Below are positions 52,543 to 60,579 of a stretch of DNA of 64,000 nucleotides, piece by piece (the first letter of the stretch is position 1; each line of letters opens with the position of its first letter). A program made the position numbers and the translations under genes. The notes beneath the pieces are model-generated. The model made no database searches and had not been told where the DNA came from. It saw only the letters and a list, made by a program, of their open reading frames with translations. The stretch comes from Pseudomonas gingeri (GTDB lineage Bacteria; Pseudomonadota; Gammaproteobacteria; Pseudomonadales; Pseudomonadaceae), in assembly GCF_013385425.1 (NCBI RefSeq), contig NZ_JACAQA010000004.1:318679-382678 (forward strand), in the 5' to 3' direction.

Positions 52543-54429
52543 ATGAATATGCGCTTGAAGTTCAGTCAAAAGATCCTGCTCGCCGTTTCTACCGTGGTTG
52601 TTGTGGTCTTTGCGGTGTTCGCACTGTATGGCGATTATCAACAGCGCAATGAAATCAGTGGGAATATCGAGAACAACTTGCACACTACCGGGCAGGTCCT
52701 GGCCCAGAATATTCAAACCTGGTTGAGCGATCGTTTGCTGCTGGTGGACGCCATGGCCCAGGTCATCGCGCTCGACCCCGCGAAGGAAAAGGTCCGTACT
52801 CTGCTTCAGCAGCCTGCGCTCACTTCGACCTTTGTCGCCAGCTACAGGGCAACGCGTGACGGCGCCTTCGACATTTTCCCGGAACGGGTCATGCCCGACG
52901 GCTACGATCCCCGCCAGCGACCCTGGTATTCGGATGCGGTGAAAAACGGTCCGATCCTGACCGAACCCTATATCGGCGTGGGCAGCGACTATCTGGTCAT
53001 GAGCGAGGCGGCGCCGATCAAGTCTGGCGATCAGGTTCTGGGTGTGCTTGGGGTCAATATCAGCCTGGACAAGATGGCCCGGATGATCAATGCCCAGGAT
53101 TTCGGCGGCATCGGTTATGCCTTTCTGGTCAGTGCCGACGGCAATATCCTGGTGCACCCCGACAAGACCCTGGTCACCAAGAACCTGCGTGATATCTACG
53201 GTATGGAGCCGGCGCGGATCGGCGCCGATCTGACCGAGGTGCATCAGGCGGGCAGCACGCAGTTGCTGACGTTCATGCCCGTGCAGGGCCTGCCTTCGGT
53301 GAAATGGTCGGTGGGCCTGGCCGTCGACAAGGATAAAGCCTACGCGGCATTGGCCAAGTTTCGTCTTTCTGTGGTGATCGCCACCGTCGTGCTGCTGGCC
53401 ATCACTTTTGTCCTGCTCAGCCTGTTGATCCGATTGTTGATGAAACCCTTGCACCATATGACCCGTGCACTGGAGGACATTGCCCAGGGCGATGGCGACC
53501 TGACGCAGCGTTTGCCGATCCAGTCGCGTGACGAGTTCGGCAACCTGGCCGGGGCCTTCAACCGTTTTGTCGAGCGTATCCACGGTTCGATCCGCGAAGT
53601 GGCCTCGACCACCGCCCGCTTGAGCCAGGTGGCCAGCCGGGTGGTCAACGCCTCCAACGCCTCGATGAGCAACTCGGACAACCAGTCCCATCGCACCAGC
53701 AGTGTCGCGGCGGCCATCAATCAATTGGGTGCCGCGGCCCATGAGATCGCCGTGAATGCCGCGGATGCCTCACAAGGCGCCTCCGATGCGCGGGACACGG
53801 CGGATGAGGCACGGCGGGTGGTCGAGCGCTCGATCCAGGCGATGAATGAACTGTCGGCCAAGATCCTTTCCTCCAGCGCGCGGATCGAGCAGCTCAATAG
53901 CCACACTTCGAGCATCGGCCAGATACTCAAGGTGATCCAGGCGATTTCCGAGCAGACCAATCTGTTGGCACTCAATGCCGCCATTGAAGCAGCCCGTGCC
54001 GGCGAGTCGGGGCGCGGTTTCTCGGTGGTCGCCGATGAGGTGCGTAACCTCGCCGGACGAACCCAGGCCTCGGCCCAGCAGATCCACGGGATGATCGAGG
54101 AGCTGCAAGTCGGTTCCCGGCAGGCGGTGCGGACCATGGCCGAGAGTCAGCAATACAGCGCGGAGAGCGTGGCCATTGCCAATCAGGCCGGCGAGCATCT
54201 GGGGCAGGTCACTCGGCGTATCGGCGAGATCGACGGGATGAACCAGTCGGTGGCCGCCGCCACCGAAGAGCAGACCGCCGTGGTCGAGGCGATCAATATG
54301 GACATCACCCAGATCGACACCTTGAACAAGGATGCGGTGGAGAACCTCAATGCCACGCTGCTGGCCTGTTCCGACCTGGAGGAGCAGACGGCTCGGTTGG
54401 AGCAACTGGTCAGCGGCTTTCGTATTTGA
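52543..54429 (+). CDS. Methyl-accepting chemotaxis protein with double-Cache sensor
   Basis: 628 aa. Membrane segment about 10-30, periplasmic dCache domain (about 35-275), second membrane segment ([20 protein letters not shown]), HAMP ([21 protein letters not shown]) and signalling domain with [20 protein letters not shown]. The distal Cache module keeps the Y121, R126, W128, Y129 (YDPRQRPWY) and Y143 residues of amino-acid-binding receptors such as PctA, but the family's acidic positions are replaced by G145 and N172 (GVLGVNISL, normally GVD). The ligand therefore may not be an amino acid. It is a single gene. Confidence 0.93.
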   Translation: MNMRLKFSQKILLAVSTVVVVVFAVFALYGDYQQRNEISGNIENNLHTTGQVLAQNIQTWLSDRLLLVDAMAQVIALDPAKEKVRTLLQQPALTSTFVASYRATRDGAFDIFPERVMPDGYDPRQRPWYSDAVKNGPILTEPYIGVGSDYLVMSEAAPIKSGDQVLGVLGVNISLDKMARMINAQDFGGIGYAFLVSADGNILVHPDKTLVTKNLRDIYGMEPARIGADLTEVHQAGSTQLLTFMPVQGLPSVKWSVGLAVDKDKAYAALAKFRLSVVIATVVLLAITFVLLSLLIRLLMKPLHHMTRALEDIAQGDGDLTQRLPIQSRDEFGNLAGAFNRFVERIHGSIREVASTTARLSQVASRVVNASNASMSNSDNQSHRTSSVAAAINQLGAAAHEIAVNAADASQGASDARDTADEARRVVERSIQAMNELSAKILSSSARIEQLNSHTSSIGQILKVIQAISEQTNLLALNAAIEAARAGESGRGFSVVADEVRNLAGRTQASAQQIHGMIEELQVGSRQAVRTMAESQQYSAESVAIANQAGEHLGQVTRRIGEIDGMNQSVAAATEEQTAVVEAINMDITQIDTLNKDAVENLNATLLACSDLEEQTARLEQLVSGFRI

Positions 54430-54523
54430 GGTGCGCTTTGCCTGAGAGCCCCTTCGCCCTGAGTTGCTATTCGCCCGGGAGTCTCGTATAAGTCGGCACA
54501 AACATGCAGACTCAGGCGAAAAC

Positions 54524-55312
54524 ATGCATAGCGTTCACCAAGCTTCGGAATTGCCGTATTTGCGGCGGCAAAAGATCCTGTTGTTGCTCGAAAGGGATGG
54601 CAAGGTCATGGCCTCGGAGTTGGGCCAGCATTTCGCGGTGTCGGAAGACACCATTCGCCGCGACCTTGCCGAGCTCTCCCAGGCCGGGCTGTTGCAGCGG
54701 GTCCATGGCGGTGCGTTGCCGCGTCCCAAGGACACCGGCAAGGACTACTTCACCCGGGTCGCCGAGCCCAATGAAGTGAAAACCCAACTGGCGAAAATGG
54801 CCGCCCGGCGGGTCGAATCGGGGCAGATCGTGCTGTTCGACTCCGGCAGCACCACCTTGCAGATCGCCCAGTCGCTGCCGTCCGGGTTGTCGATCACCGC
54901 CGTCACCTGTTCGCCGATGATCGCCATGACCCTGGCCGAACATCCGGGCATTACCGTGATCCTCGCGGGCGGCAAGCTCAACCCGGCGACCATGGCCTCT
55001 GGCGGGCATGAGGCGGTGCGGTTGATCCAGGGTATCAAGGCCGATCTGCTGTTTACCGGCGTTTGCGCGATTCACCCGGAGATGGGTATTACCTCCCTGC
55101 ATTACGACGAAGTCGCCGTGAAACAGGCCATGCTCGACAGCGCCTCGCATGTGGTGGCGGTGACCACGGCCGACAAGCTCGGGGCCGTGGAACCGTTTGT
55201 GGTGGCGCCTTGTACGCGCTTGCAGACGATGCTGACCGAGCACTTTGTGCCGTCGGGGGATATTCAGGCTTACCGGCGCCTGGGGATCGAGGTCGTGCAG
55301 TTGGAGGTTTGA
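54524..55312 (+). CDS. DeoR/GlpR-family transcriptional regulator
   Basis: 262 aa. N-terminal DeoR helix-turn-helix (RRQKILLLLERDGKVMASEL, VSEDTIRRDLAELSQAGLLQRVHGGAL). C-terminal DeoRC domain with the sugar-phosphate site (VLFDSGSTTLQIAQSLP; LLFTGVCAIHPEMGITSLHYDE). Members sense phosphorylated sugars or nucleosides. No sugar operon is adjacent, so the target may be distant. ATG 54524 gives the family-typical N-terminus. Confidence 0.92.
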   Translation: MHSVHQASELPYLRRQKILLLLERDGKVMASELGQHFAVSEDTIRRDLAELSQAGLLQRVHGGALPRPKDTGKDYFTRVAEPNEVKTQLAKMAARRVESGQIVLFDSGSTTLQIAQSLPSGLSITAVTCSPMIAMTLAEHPGITVILAGGKLNPATMASGGHEAVRLIQGIKADLLFTGVCAIHPEMGITSLHYDEVAVKQAMLDSASHVVAVTTADKLGAVEPFVVAPCTRLQTMLTEHFVPSGDIQAYRRLGIEVVQLEV

Positions 55313-55519
55313 GAGAAAGACGTTGCCGGACACAGCTCACCGTCTGTCGCCTGAGTCAGGATTTCCGGGCTCTGCAGAACCGCCGCGTAGGTCGTTGAGG
55401 CCTCTAGCTGAGCCCTCTTGGGAGCGACATCTTGTAATCAGAGGTAACAAAACATTGCAATGGTCGGTCGGCTCGCCGCATCATTGCAGGCCTACTCCAC
55501 AAAGAGGCCCCCTGAGGAA

Positions 55520-56389
55520 ATGGATTCTCAGATAATAGGCATCGATTTCGCCGATTGGCGGATGCCTGAAGTGAACGCGGACTGGATCGCTGCGTTGGAA
55601 GCGGGCAAGGTGCTTTATTTCCCCCGGTTGTCGTTTGAACTGCGGGAAGAAGAGAAGTCCTTGCTCCGTCCGGATATTCGCTCGCCCAAGGCTCGTAATA
55701 TCAGCCTGGATGCGAATAATCACCTCAAGGGCGCCGAAGGCGATGCTGCCGTGCAACAGGCGCTGACCGAGATGATCGGACGCTTCCGTGAGCAGGCGCA
55801 GACGCTGGTGTACTCGCTGCTGCCCCGCTACCAGGGTGCTTTGCGCCTGGCACCTACCAGCTACCGTCCGATGCAGGTCGAGACCCGTGCCCAGTCCTGG
55901 CGTGCGGATGATCGTCGCCTGCATGTCGACGCCTTTCCTTCGCGTCCCAACTATGGCGAGCGGATTCTGCGGGTGTTCAGCAACATCAATCCCGAGGGTG
56001 TGCCGCGGGTGTGGCGTGTCGGCGAGCCTTTCGAAACGGTCGCCCGCAAGTTCCTGCCACGGGCCAAACCCTATGCGGCCTGGCAGGCCAGCCTGTTGAA
56101 GGCGTTGCACATCACCAAGTCATACCGCAGCGAATATGACCACCTGATGTTGCAGTTGCATGACGGCATGAAGGGCGATCAGACCTATCAGGAAACCGCT
56201 GAGCAGGTGACGATGCCATTTGCCGCCGGCTCGGTCTGGGTGTGTTTCTCGGACCAGGTGCCCCATGCGGTCATGTCCGGTCAGTACATGCTTGAGCAGA
56301 CCCTGCACATACCTGCCGACAAACAGTACGACCCTCAGTCCAATCCTTTGGCGATCCTGACACGGATGATGGGGCGGCCTTTGGTTTGA
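55520..56389 (+). CDS. kdoO: Kdo 3-hydroxylase (Fe(II)/2-oxoglutarate dioxygenase)
   Basis: 289 aa. It adds a hydroxyl to Kdo of lipid A-Kdo2, giving Ko-type LPS. Iron ligands H135 and D137 lie in RLHVDAFPSRPNYGERILR, the distal His is H249 (DQVPHAVMSGQYMLEQT), and the conserved FSNINPEGVPRVWRVGEPF segment is present. It is predicted cytoplasmic or peripheral to the inner membrane. ATG 55520 is chosen as the frame upstream has no ribosome site; its own GAGG is close (about 3 bp), so start efficiency may be low. It is a single gene. Confidence 0.88.
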   Translation: MDSQIIGIDFADWRMPEVNADWIAALEAGKVLYFPRLSFELREEEKSLLRPDIRSPKARNISLDANNHLKGAEGDAAVQQALTEMIGRFREQAQTLVYSLLPRYQGALRLAPTSYRPMQVETRAQSWRADDRRLHVDAFPSRPNYGERILRVFSNINPEGVPRVWRVGEPFETVARKFLPRAKPYAAWQASLLKALHITKSYRSEYDHLMLQLHDGMKGDQTYQETAEQVTMPFAAGSVWVCFSDQVPHAVMSGQYMLEQTLHIPADKQYDPQSNPLAILTRMMGRPLV

Positions 56390-56558
56390 GGCTTCGCACT
56401 GGCTGACTTGTGCGCGGCCGACTGGGTCCTCGGCTGTGCACCCCCTCGCGAATATTGGCGTCTACCCGGCATGCCGCAGGGTAGAGCGTGCGCGTCGCTT
56501 TTTGCCTGAGTTAGAAAAATGACGGAAATATGAACATTTGCTCAATGTTTTTTGAACC

Positions 56559-56570
56559 AAATGATCATTT
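56559..56570. promoter_or_regulatory. Palindrome upstream of the beta-barrel gene
   Basis: AAATGATCATTT is a perfect 12-bp palindrome 56 bp before the start at 56626. It lies inside a wider pair ATGAACA (56530-56536) and TGTTCAT (56574-56580). It is a candidate operator; the protein that might bind is unknown. Confidence 0.35.
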
Positions 56571-56625
56571 TCCTGTTCATAGACCACCGGATTCTTCACG
56601 TTTACACCCTAATGGAGTAGTGCTT

Positions 56626-57378
56626 ATGTTCAATCGTCTGACTCACCTGTTCATCAAATCCTCGGCCCTGGCAGTGATCGCCACCCCGATGATCGCGATG
56701 GCGGCTCCCTCCACCGACCCTATTTCCCAATTCGGCGTCCTGGGCAGCTACAGCCACTTCAAGCTGGAGGGTGGCAGTCAGTCCGAGAAAAGTCATATGC
56801 CCACTGGTGGCCTGTTCTATAACTTCGGCAACAAGATGACCGCCGAATCCGGCCTGATCTACCAGGCCGGTGTTGAAGTGAAGTACGGCAAGAATGATGA
56901 CAACAAACTCAAGGAAGGCCAGGGCGACCTCGACCTTGGCTGGCGTGCGGCGCTGGACTCGCACAACTTCTTTGATGTGATCGTGGGTGGCGGTTACAGC
57001 TGGACCCGCTACGAGCCTGACTCCGCCGACTACGACATCAAGCTCACCGGCCGTTCGCCGTTTGCCAAGGCCGCGCTGGGCTACAACCATCAGTTCGATG
57101 CCGCGACGATGCGCGTCGAAGCGGGCGTGCGCCGCAGTATTGGCAGCGAGGGGCAGATCAGGGTCGCTGGCGAAGGCTCCGATACGGTGGACCTGAAGGA
57201 CCATACCAACCCTTATGCCGAAGTGAACTTCCTGTTCAACCAGCAAAGTTCGTTGCCGATTGTCGCGGGCGTTTATTACACCCACACCGAGTTCAAACTG
57301 GATGGTGATTCCGACTTGGCGGACAACACCAAACTCAAGATTGACGAGTACGGTGCCAAGGTCGGTATCGCGTTCTGA
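56626..57378 (+). CDS. Outer-membrane beta-barrel protein
   Basis: 250 aa. Signal peptide (KSSALAVIATPMIAMAAP) followed by alternating strands typical of a small 8-10-strand barrel (FGVLGSYSHFKLEGG, GGLFYNFGNKMTAESGLIYQ, GDLDLGWRAALDS, FFDVIVGGGYSWTRYEP) and a terminal strand ending in Phe (YGAKVGIAF), the BAM recognition signal. Function unknown. AATGGAG precedes ATG. It is monocistronic and closed by a strong terminator. Confidence 0.85.
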   Translation: MFNRLTHLFIKSSALAVIATPMIAMAAPSTDPISQFGVLGSYSHFKLEGGSQSEKSHMPTGGLFYNFGNKMTAESGLIYQAGVEVKYGKNDDNKLKEGQGDLDLGWRAALDSHNFFDVIVGGGYSWTRYEPDSADYDIKLTGRSPFAKAALGYNHQFDAATMRVEAGVRRSIGSEGQIRVAGEGSDTVDLKDHTNPYAEVNFLFNQQSSLPIVAGVYYTHTEFKLDGDSDLADNTKLKIDEYGAKVGIAF

Positions 57379-57384
57379 TGCATG

Positions 57385-57416
57385 AAGCGCGGGAGCCATG
57401 GCTCCCGCGCTTTTTA
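57385..57416 (+). terminator. Rho-independent terminator after the beta-barrel gene
   Basis: AAGCGCGGGAGC-CATG-GCTCCCGCGCTT, a perfect 12-bp stem with a T-run, 7 bp after the stop codon. Confidence 0.94.
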
Positions 57417-57644
57417 TCCCGGCGGTTGCCGCACTTTTACCCGCAATGTCCCATTCCTTCCTGTCCCCTCTAGACGCCGCGCTAGCGAAATAGTAGCTTT
57501 CCTCCCCAAAGCCCTCTGCTACTGGCCCTCTCCACGCGCCAGCGACTCAGGCCTTCATAGCGGTTAAGGAATACGCAGTGAAACTGCCGACGACATGCTG
57601 ATCGATTTCAGCCTTGTCCGGTAGCCACTTTTCAAGGACGAGCG

Positions 57645-57770
57645 ATGGCCTGTTGGTCCAACTACTCAAACCTGAAAAACCACCCGACCGTATTGATTGA
57701 TGTCGACGAGCGCTGCTCGGCGATTGTCGATGGAGCGTTCGCGCAGGTTCGGGTTGTCCGGGAAAAGTGA
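57645..57770 (+). CDS. Possible small protein (41 aa)
   Basis: ATG 57645 is preceded by AAGGA at a good 6-bp spacing. The 41 residues (MACWSNYSNLKNHPTVLIDV then DERCSAIVDGAFAQVRVVREK) use GC-rich codons like the neighbouring genes and have two Cys. It ends 69 bp before the TM2 gene and may share its transcript. The rest of 57417-57839 shows no gene. It could also be a remnant of a longer gene. Confidence 0.4.
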   Translation: MACWSNYSNLKNHPTVLIDVDERCSAIVDGAFAQVRVVREK

Positions 57771-57839
57771 TTTCCCTGCCTTTAATCCCCTGAACACTAC
57801 CCCGCATCCCCCTGTCCCGTTCTTCCCAAGGAGCTGTAA

Positions 57840-58283
57840 ATGAAAGGCAAGATCCTGAGTTACGACACCAACACCCGTAACGGCATTATTTCCGGTGATG
57901 ACGGCAACCGTTACACCTTCGACGTGGTCGAGTGGAAAGCCGCGGTACTGCCCAAGGCCGGCGCGCGCGTCGACTTCGCCAGCAATGGTGCGTTTGCCGA
58001 AGCCATCTTCGCCGACGGCGCTGCGGCGAGCGGCAACTCCAAGAAGATCCCGGCGGCCCTGCTGGCGTTCTTTCTCGGTGCCTTTGGCGTGCACAAGTTC
58101 TACCTGGGTTACAACGTCCAGGGCGTGATCATGCTGCTGGTGTTCCTGTTCGGCTGGCTGCTGCTGGGTATCCCGTCGATCGTGATCAGTATTGTCGCCT
58201 TTGTTGAATTCATCATCTACCTGCTCAAGTCCGAAGATGACTTCGAGCAGACTTATGTAGTTGGTAAACGCGGCTGGTTCTGA
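57840..58283 (+). CDS. TM2-domain membrane protein with cold-shock-like N-terminus
   Basis: 147 aa. Residues 1-60 (KGKILSYDTNTRNGIISGDD, then RYTFDVVEWK) resemble a cold-shock/OB-type strand pattern. Residues 68-130 are a TM2 domain, with two membrane helices joined by a short turn (KKIPAALLAFFLGAFGVHKF, GVIMLLVFLFGWLLLGIPSI). CAAGGAG precedes the ATG. Role unknown; TM2 proteins of bacteria are uncharacterised membrane proteins. Confidence 0.85.
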   Translation: MKGKILSYDTNTRNGIISGDDGNRYTFDVVEWKAAVLPKAGARVDFASNGAFAEAIFADGAAASGNSKKIPAALLAFFLGAFGVHKFYLGYNVQGVIMLLVFLFGWLLLGIPSIVISIVAFVEFIIYLLKSEDDFEQTYVVGKRGWF

Positions 58284-58535
58284 GTCACTGATCCCTGGGC
58301 TTGAGTGAGTCCGGGTCGGTTGTCGGCGTTGGCGCCGGTGGGCAGGGGCACGTTGGGTGCTCCTGTTCGACTGACGAATGTCCTGTCTGTATAGCTGCTG
58401 TGCCTTACCCTCTCGATATTTCCTAAAAACACGCTTCCTCGCGATGGCCGTCGGGCTGGGCGGTGCCCTCGGGCATGCCCTGGTTTTGAGGGCGAGTGAG
58501 CTGCGATGTGGTCGCTGCCGGATAAGTCGAGGCGA

Positions 58536-58565
58536 AAAAAAACCACCTTAGTAGGGTGGTTTTTT
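58536..58565 (+). terminator. Rho-independent terminator
   Basis: AAAACCACC-TTAGTA-GGGTGGTTTTTT, with A and T tracts on either side. It is 250 bp after the TM2 stop. The stretch 58284-58535 shows no protein gene; the terminator may end the TM2 transcript or an unannotated small RNA. Confidence 0.85.
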
Positions 58566-58597
58566 CCGCAAGCCTGATGTGAAGCTAGCTTGCTCAT

Positions 58598-58616
58598 CTC
58601 ACTGAGACTAACAACG
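58598..58616 (+). repeat. 19-bp direct repeat, copy 1
   Basis: CTCACTGAGACTAACAACG, identical to 58900-58918. It includes the palindrome TCTCACTGAGA (58597-58607 with the preceding base). The two copies bracket an AT-rich segment of about 280 bp unlike the surrounding DNA. Confidence 0.85.
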
Positions 58617-58621
58617 AACCT

Positions 58622-58849
58622 TTACTCTACTGAAGTCATGTTTATCACGCAAGCCTGGGAGTGGTTCATCATATTTCTGAGTGTTGAGGTGAGTTGAATG
58701 CCTGAAATTTTTTGATTGAGGTTTTTCGGATAAGTAACACTTTTTGCTTTCAGTTCCATATTCGAGCTGAGGTATGATTTTTTGGCTCTTTCGTTAAAAG
58801 ACTTTTTGAAGTGGTCAAGCCAGCGCGCGCATTTGGGACCTCCTGACAC
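58622..58849 (-). CDS. Doubtful small ORF in the AT-rich island (75 aa)
   Basis: A basic protein (WLDHFKKSFNERAKKSY...ELKAKSVTYPKNLNQKISG) from a GTG start, or 45 aa from the inner ATG. Codons are AT-rich, unlike the host. A perfect AGGAGG on the minus strand (58837-58842) actually fits an out-of-frame ATG (58830) that encodes only MRALA before a stop. A hairpin CACGG/CCGTG (58846-58864 region) precedes it. I do not recognise it; it may be a decayed or non-coding piece. Confidence 0.25.
   Translation of the reverse strand: MSGGPKCARWLDHFKKSFNERAKKSYLSSNMELKAKSVTYPKNLNQKISGIQLTSTLRNMMNHSQACVINMTSVE
58638..58697 (+). CDS. Doubtful 19-aa hydrophobic peptide ORF
   Basis: Encodes MFITQAWEWFIIFLSVEVS, mostly hydrophobic with two Trp, 21 bp after direct-repeat copy 1. 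There is no strong ribosome site (TGAAG). It is noted because small hydrophobic peptides are a feature of type I toxins, but chance is the simpler explanation. Confidence 0.15.
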   Translation: MFITQAWEWFIIFLSVEVS

Positions 58850-58899
58850 GGTTTAGTACCCCGTGCCGGATTGGCTCAGGGGGCCATCGGCCTGGCCAC

Positions 58900-58918
58900 C
58901 TCACTGAGACTAACAACG
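58900..58918 (+). repeat. 19-bp direct repeat, copy 2
   Basis: CTCACTGAGACTAACAACG, exact copy of 58598-58616, 302 bp downstream. It lies 67 bp upstream of the 33-aa ORF at 58986. Confidence 0.85.
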
Positions 58919-58985
58919 TAGTTCTCGAAGGCATACGTGTTCCGGTAAGTATGCTGGAGGGTTGGCCCACTTTGGGGGTCAATGT

Positions 58986-59087
58986 ATGTCCAAGATTCTT
59001 AGACGTACCTGGAGCCTCGTAGTCAACTTGTTACGGGTTTATCACCTGTATGAGTTTCTACGGGATCACTACGATAATCAGCGGTAA
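58986..59087 (+). CDS. Probable small protein (33 aa) with own terminator
   Basis: ATG 58986 encodes a basic-hydrophobic peptide beginning MSKILRRTWSLVVNLLRVYH and ending LYEFLRDHYDNQR. The centre (WSLVVNLLRVYHLYEFL) could form an amphipathic or membrane-associated helix. GGGGGT lies 7-12 bp upstream. A rho-independent terminator follows 15 bp after the stop, so the ORF fills a compact transcription unit. No family is recognised. Confidence 0.5.
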   Translation: MSKILRRTWSLVVNLLRVYHLYEFLRDHYDNQR

Positions 59088-59102
59088 GGGTTATTGAAGT
59101 GG

Positions 59103-59132
59103 CCTGCCCCGGCTTCGGTCGGGGCGGGTTTT
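59103..59132 (+). terminator. Rho-independent terminator after the 33-aa ORF
   Basis: CCTGCCCCG-GCTTCGGT-CGGGGCGGG followed by TTTT; one G-U pair in the stem. Between here and the crtZ-like start (59315) I see no gene. Confidence 0.85.
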
Positions 59133-59314
59133 GATTCAGATCCAAGGGACGACTGTTGGGTAGTTTCCTTCCTCGCCGAGCCAGCGAGCTTTGAGAAAAT
59201 CAGCGCTGAATCGCTCATCGCATTCGATTTCCCCCACTACCGAGGTATGCTTGGGCACGGCTCAAGTATTTCCCAGCCGTCTTTCCCGACGTACCTGCGA
59301 GCTCACGGCGTTCC

Positions 59315-59842
59315 ATGATCACCCACGTTGCCCTGTTTCTCTGCACCCTGATGGCCATGGAAGGGGTCGGCTACCTGGCGCACAAGTACGTCATGCACGG
59401 TTGGGGCTGGTTTCTGCACCGTTCCCATCATGAGGAGCACCTGGGCGCCTTCGAGACCAACGACATCTACCTGCTGGTATTGGCGGCGGTGGCCATCACC
59501 CTGATCGTGCTGGGCAATAGCGGATACGACCCGCTGCAGTGGATAGGTGCCGGAGTGGCGGCGTTCGGGATCATCTATGTCGTGGTGCATGACGGCATCG
59601 TCCACCGCTATTGGCCATTTCGGCCGTGTCCCCGTCATCCCTATTTGAAACGCCTGTATCAGGCTCACCTGTTGCATCATGCGGTGAAAGGGCGCAAGAA
59701 CAGTGTGTCGTTCGGCTTTCTGTATGCCCCATCGCTACGCACGTTGAAGAGGCAGTTGCGCGAGTCCCGTGAGGCGACTGAGCTTGGAGGGGAAGGGCGC
59801 CGTGCAGTTTGGCGGAGCGATGGCGCGAGTGAGGTTGAATAA
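59315..59842 (+). CDS. crtZ: CrtZ-like carotenoid/fatty-acid-hydroxylase family protein
   Basis: 175 aa membrane di-iron hydroxylase. All His clusters of CrtZ are present: HKYVMH (23-28), HRSHHEEH (35-42), HDGIVHR (92-98) and HLLHH (118-122). Membrane segments lie at the N-terminus and around residues 52-68 and 77-91. CrtZ hydroxylates the beta-ring of beta-carotene, but no crtE, crtB, crtI or crtY is in the window, so the natural substrate here is uncertain. The ATG has no clear ribosome site. Confidence 0.85.
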   Translation: MITHVALFLCTLMAMEGVGYLAHKYVMHGWGWFLHRSHHEEHLGAFETNDIYLLVLAAVAITLIVLGNSGYDPLQWIGAGVAAFGIIYVVVHDGIVHRYWPFRPCPRHPYLKRLYQAHLLHHAVKGRKNSVSFGFLYAPSLRTLKRQLRESREATELGGEGRRAVWRSDGASEVE

Positions 59843-59877
59843 AGTCGAGGCAAAAAACGCTTCAAGGAGCTGATTGC

Positions 59878-60525
59878 GTGAAAAGCACTATCGATCACCT
59901 GGCTATCGTGGCGCCGGACCTTGATACCGGCTGCGCGTTCGTCACTGGCGCTCTGGGCGTCGACCTTCAACCGGGCGGAGCCCATCCACGCATGGGCACC
60001 CACAATCGGCTGCTTCGCCTTGGCCCCGAGCTCTATCTGGAAGTGATTGCCGTTGATCCATCTGCTGAGCGCCCCAGTCGGCCTCGCTGGTTCGGTCTTG
60101 ACCAACTTGCGCCCGACTCTCCGGCACGCCTGGCGACATGGGTTGCGCGAATCGATGATATCCATGCTGTCGGCGCTTATTGCCACGACATCGTTGGAGA
60201 TGTCGAACCCATGAGCAGAGGAGCATTGTCCTGGCAGATAACAATACCCGCGGACGGCAGCCTTCCTTTGGGAGGGGCAGCTCCTACCCTGATTCAATGG
60301 GAACAGACGACTCATCCCGCAAGTACGCTGCAAGACAAAGGCTGTTCTCTAGTGGCTTTGGATGTCTTCCATACTGATCCAGAAAAAGTCAGGGCGATTC
60401 TGGCCGCCATGAACTTTTCGGGGCCGGTTTATCTTCACGGGCTCGAAGGAACTTCAACTCCGTATCTGGTCGCTCATATTCAAACACCCGGTGGTTTAAA
60501 AACATTGCCGATTTCGGGGGCGTGA
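59878..60525 (+). CDS. Glyoxalase-like (VOC superfamily) protein
   Basis: 215 aa, Glyoxalase_3-type. The N-terminal module STIDHLAIVAPDLDTGCAFV and GGAHPRMGTHNRLLRLGPELYLEVIAVDP are typical (His and Glu as metal-ligand candidates), with a second half GGAAPTLIQWEQTTHPA. Function unknown: a metal-dependent lyase, dioxygenase or isomerase is possible. GTG start with AAGGAG upstream. It follows crtZ by 35 bp and is probably co-transcribed. Confidence 0.82.
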   Translation: MKSTIDHLAIVAPDLDTGCAFVTGALGVDLQPGGAHPRMGTHNRLLRLGPELYLEVIAVDPSAERPSRPRWFGLDQLAPDSPARLATWVARIDDIHAVGAYCHDIVGDVEPMSRGALSWQITIPADGSLPLGGAAPTLIQWEQTTHPASTLQDKGCSLVALDVFHTDPEKVRAILAAMNFSGPVYLHGLEGTSTPYLVAHIQTPGGLKTLPISGA

Positions 60526-60579
60526 TTCGCACTCGGATCTGCTGTGGTCACCGGACATCACTTATGGGGCGCGTGCTTT

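Noticed and set aside
59094..59433. Short plus-strand frames overlapping the crtZ start
   Set aside because: They read through the terminator at 59103-59132 and share no features with proteins.
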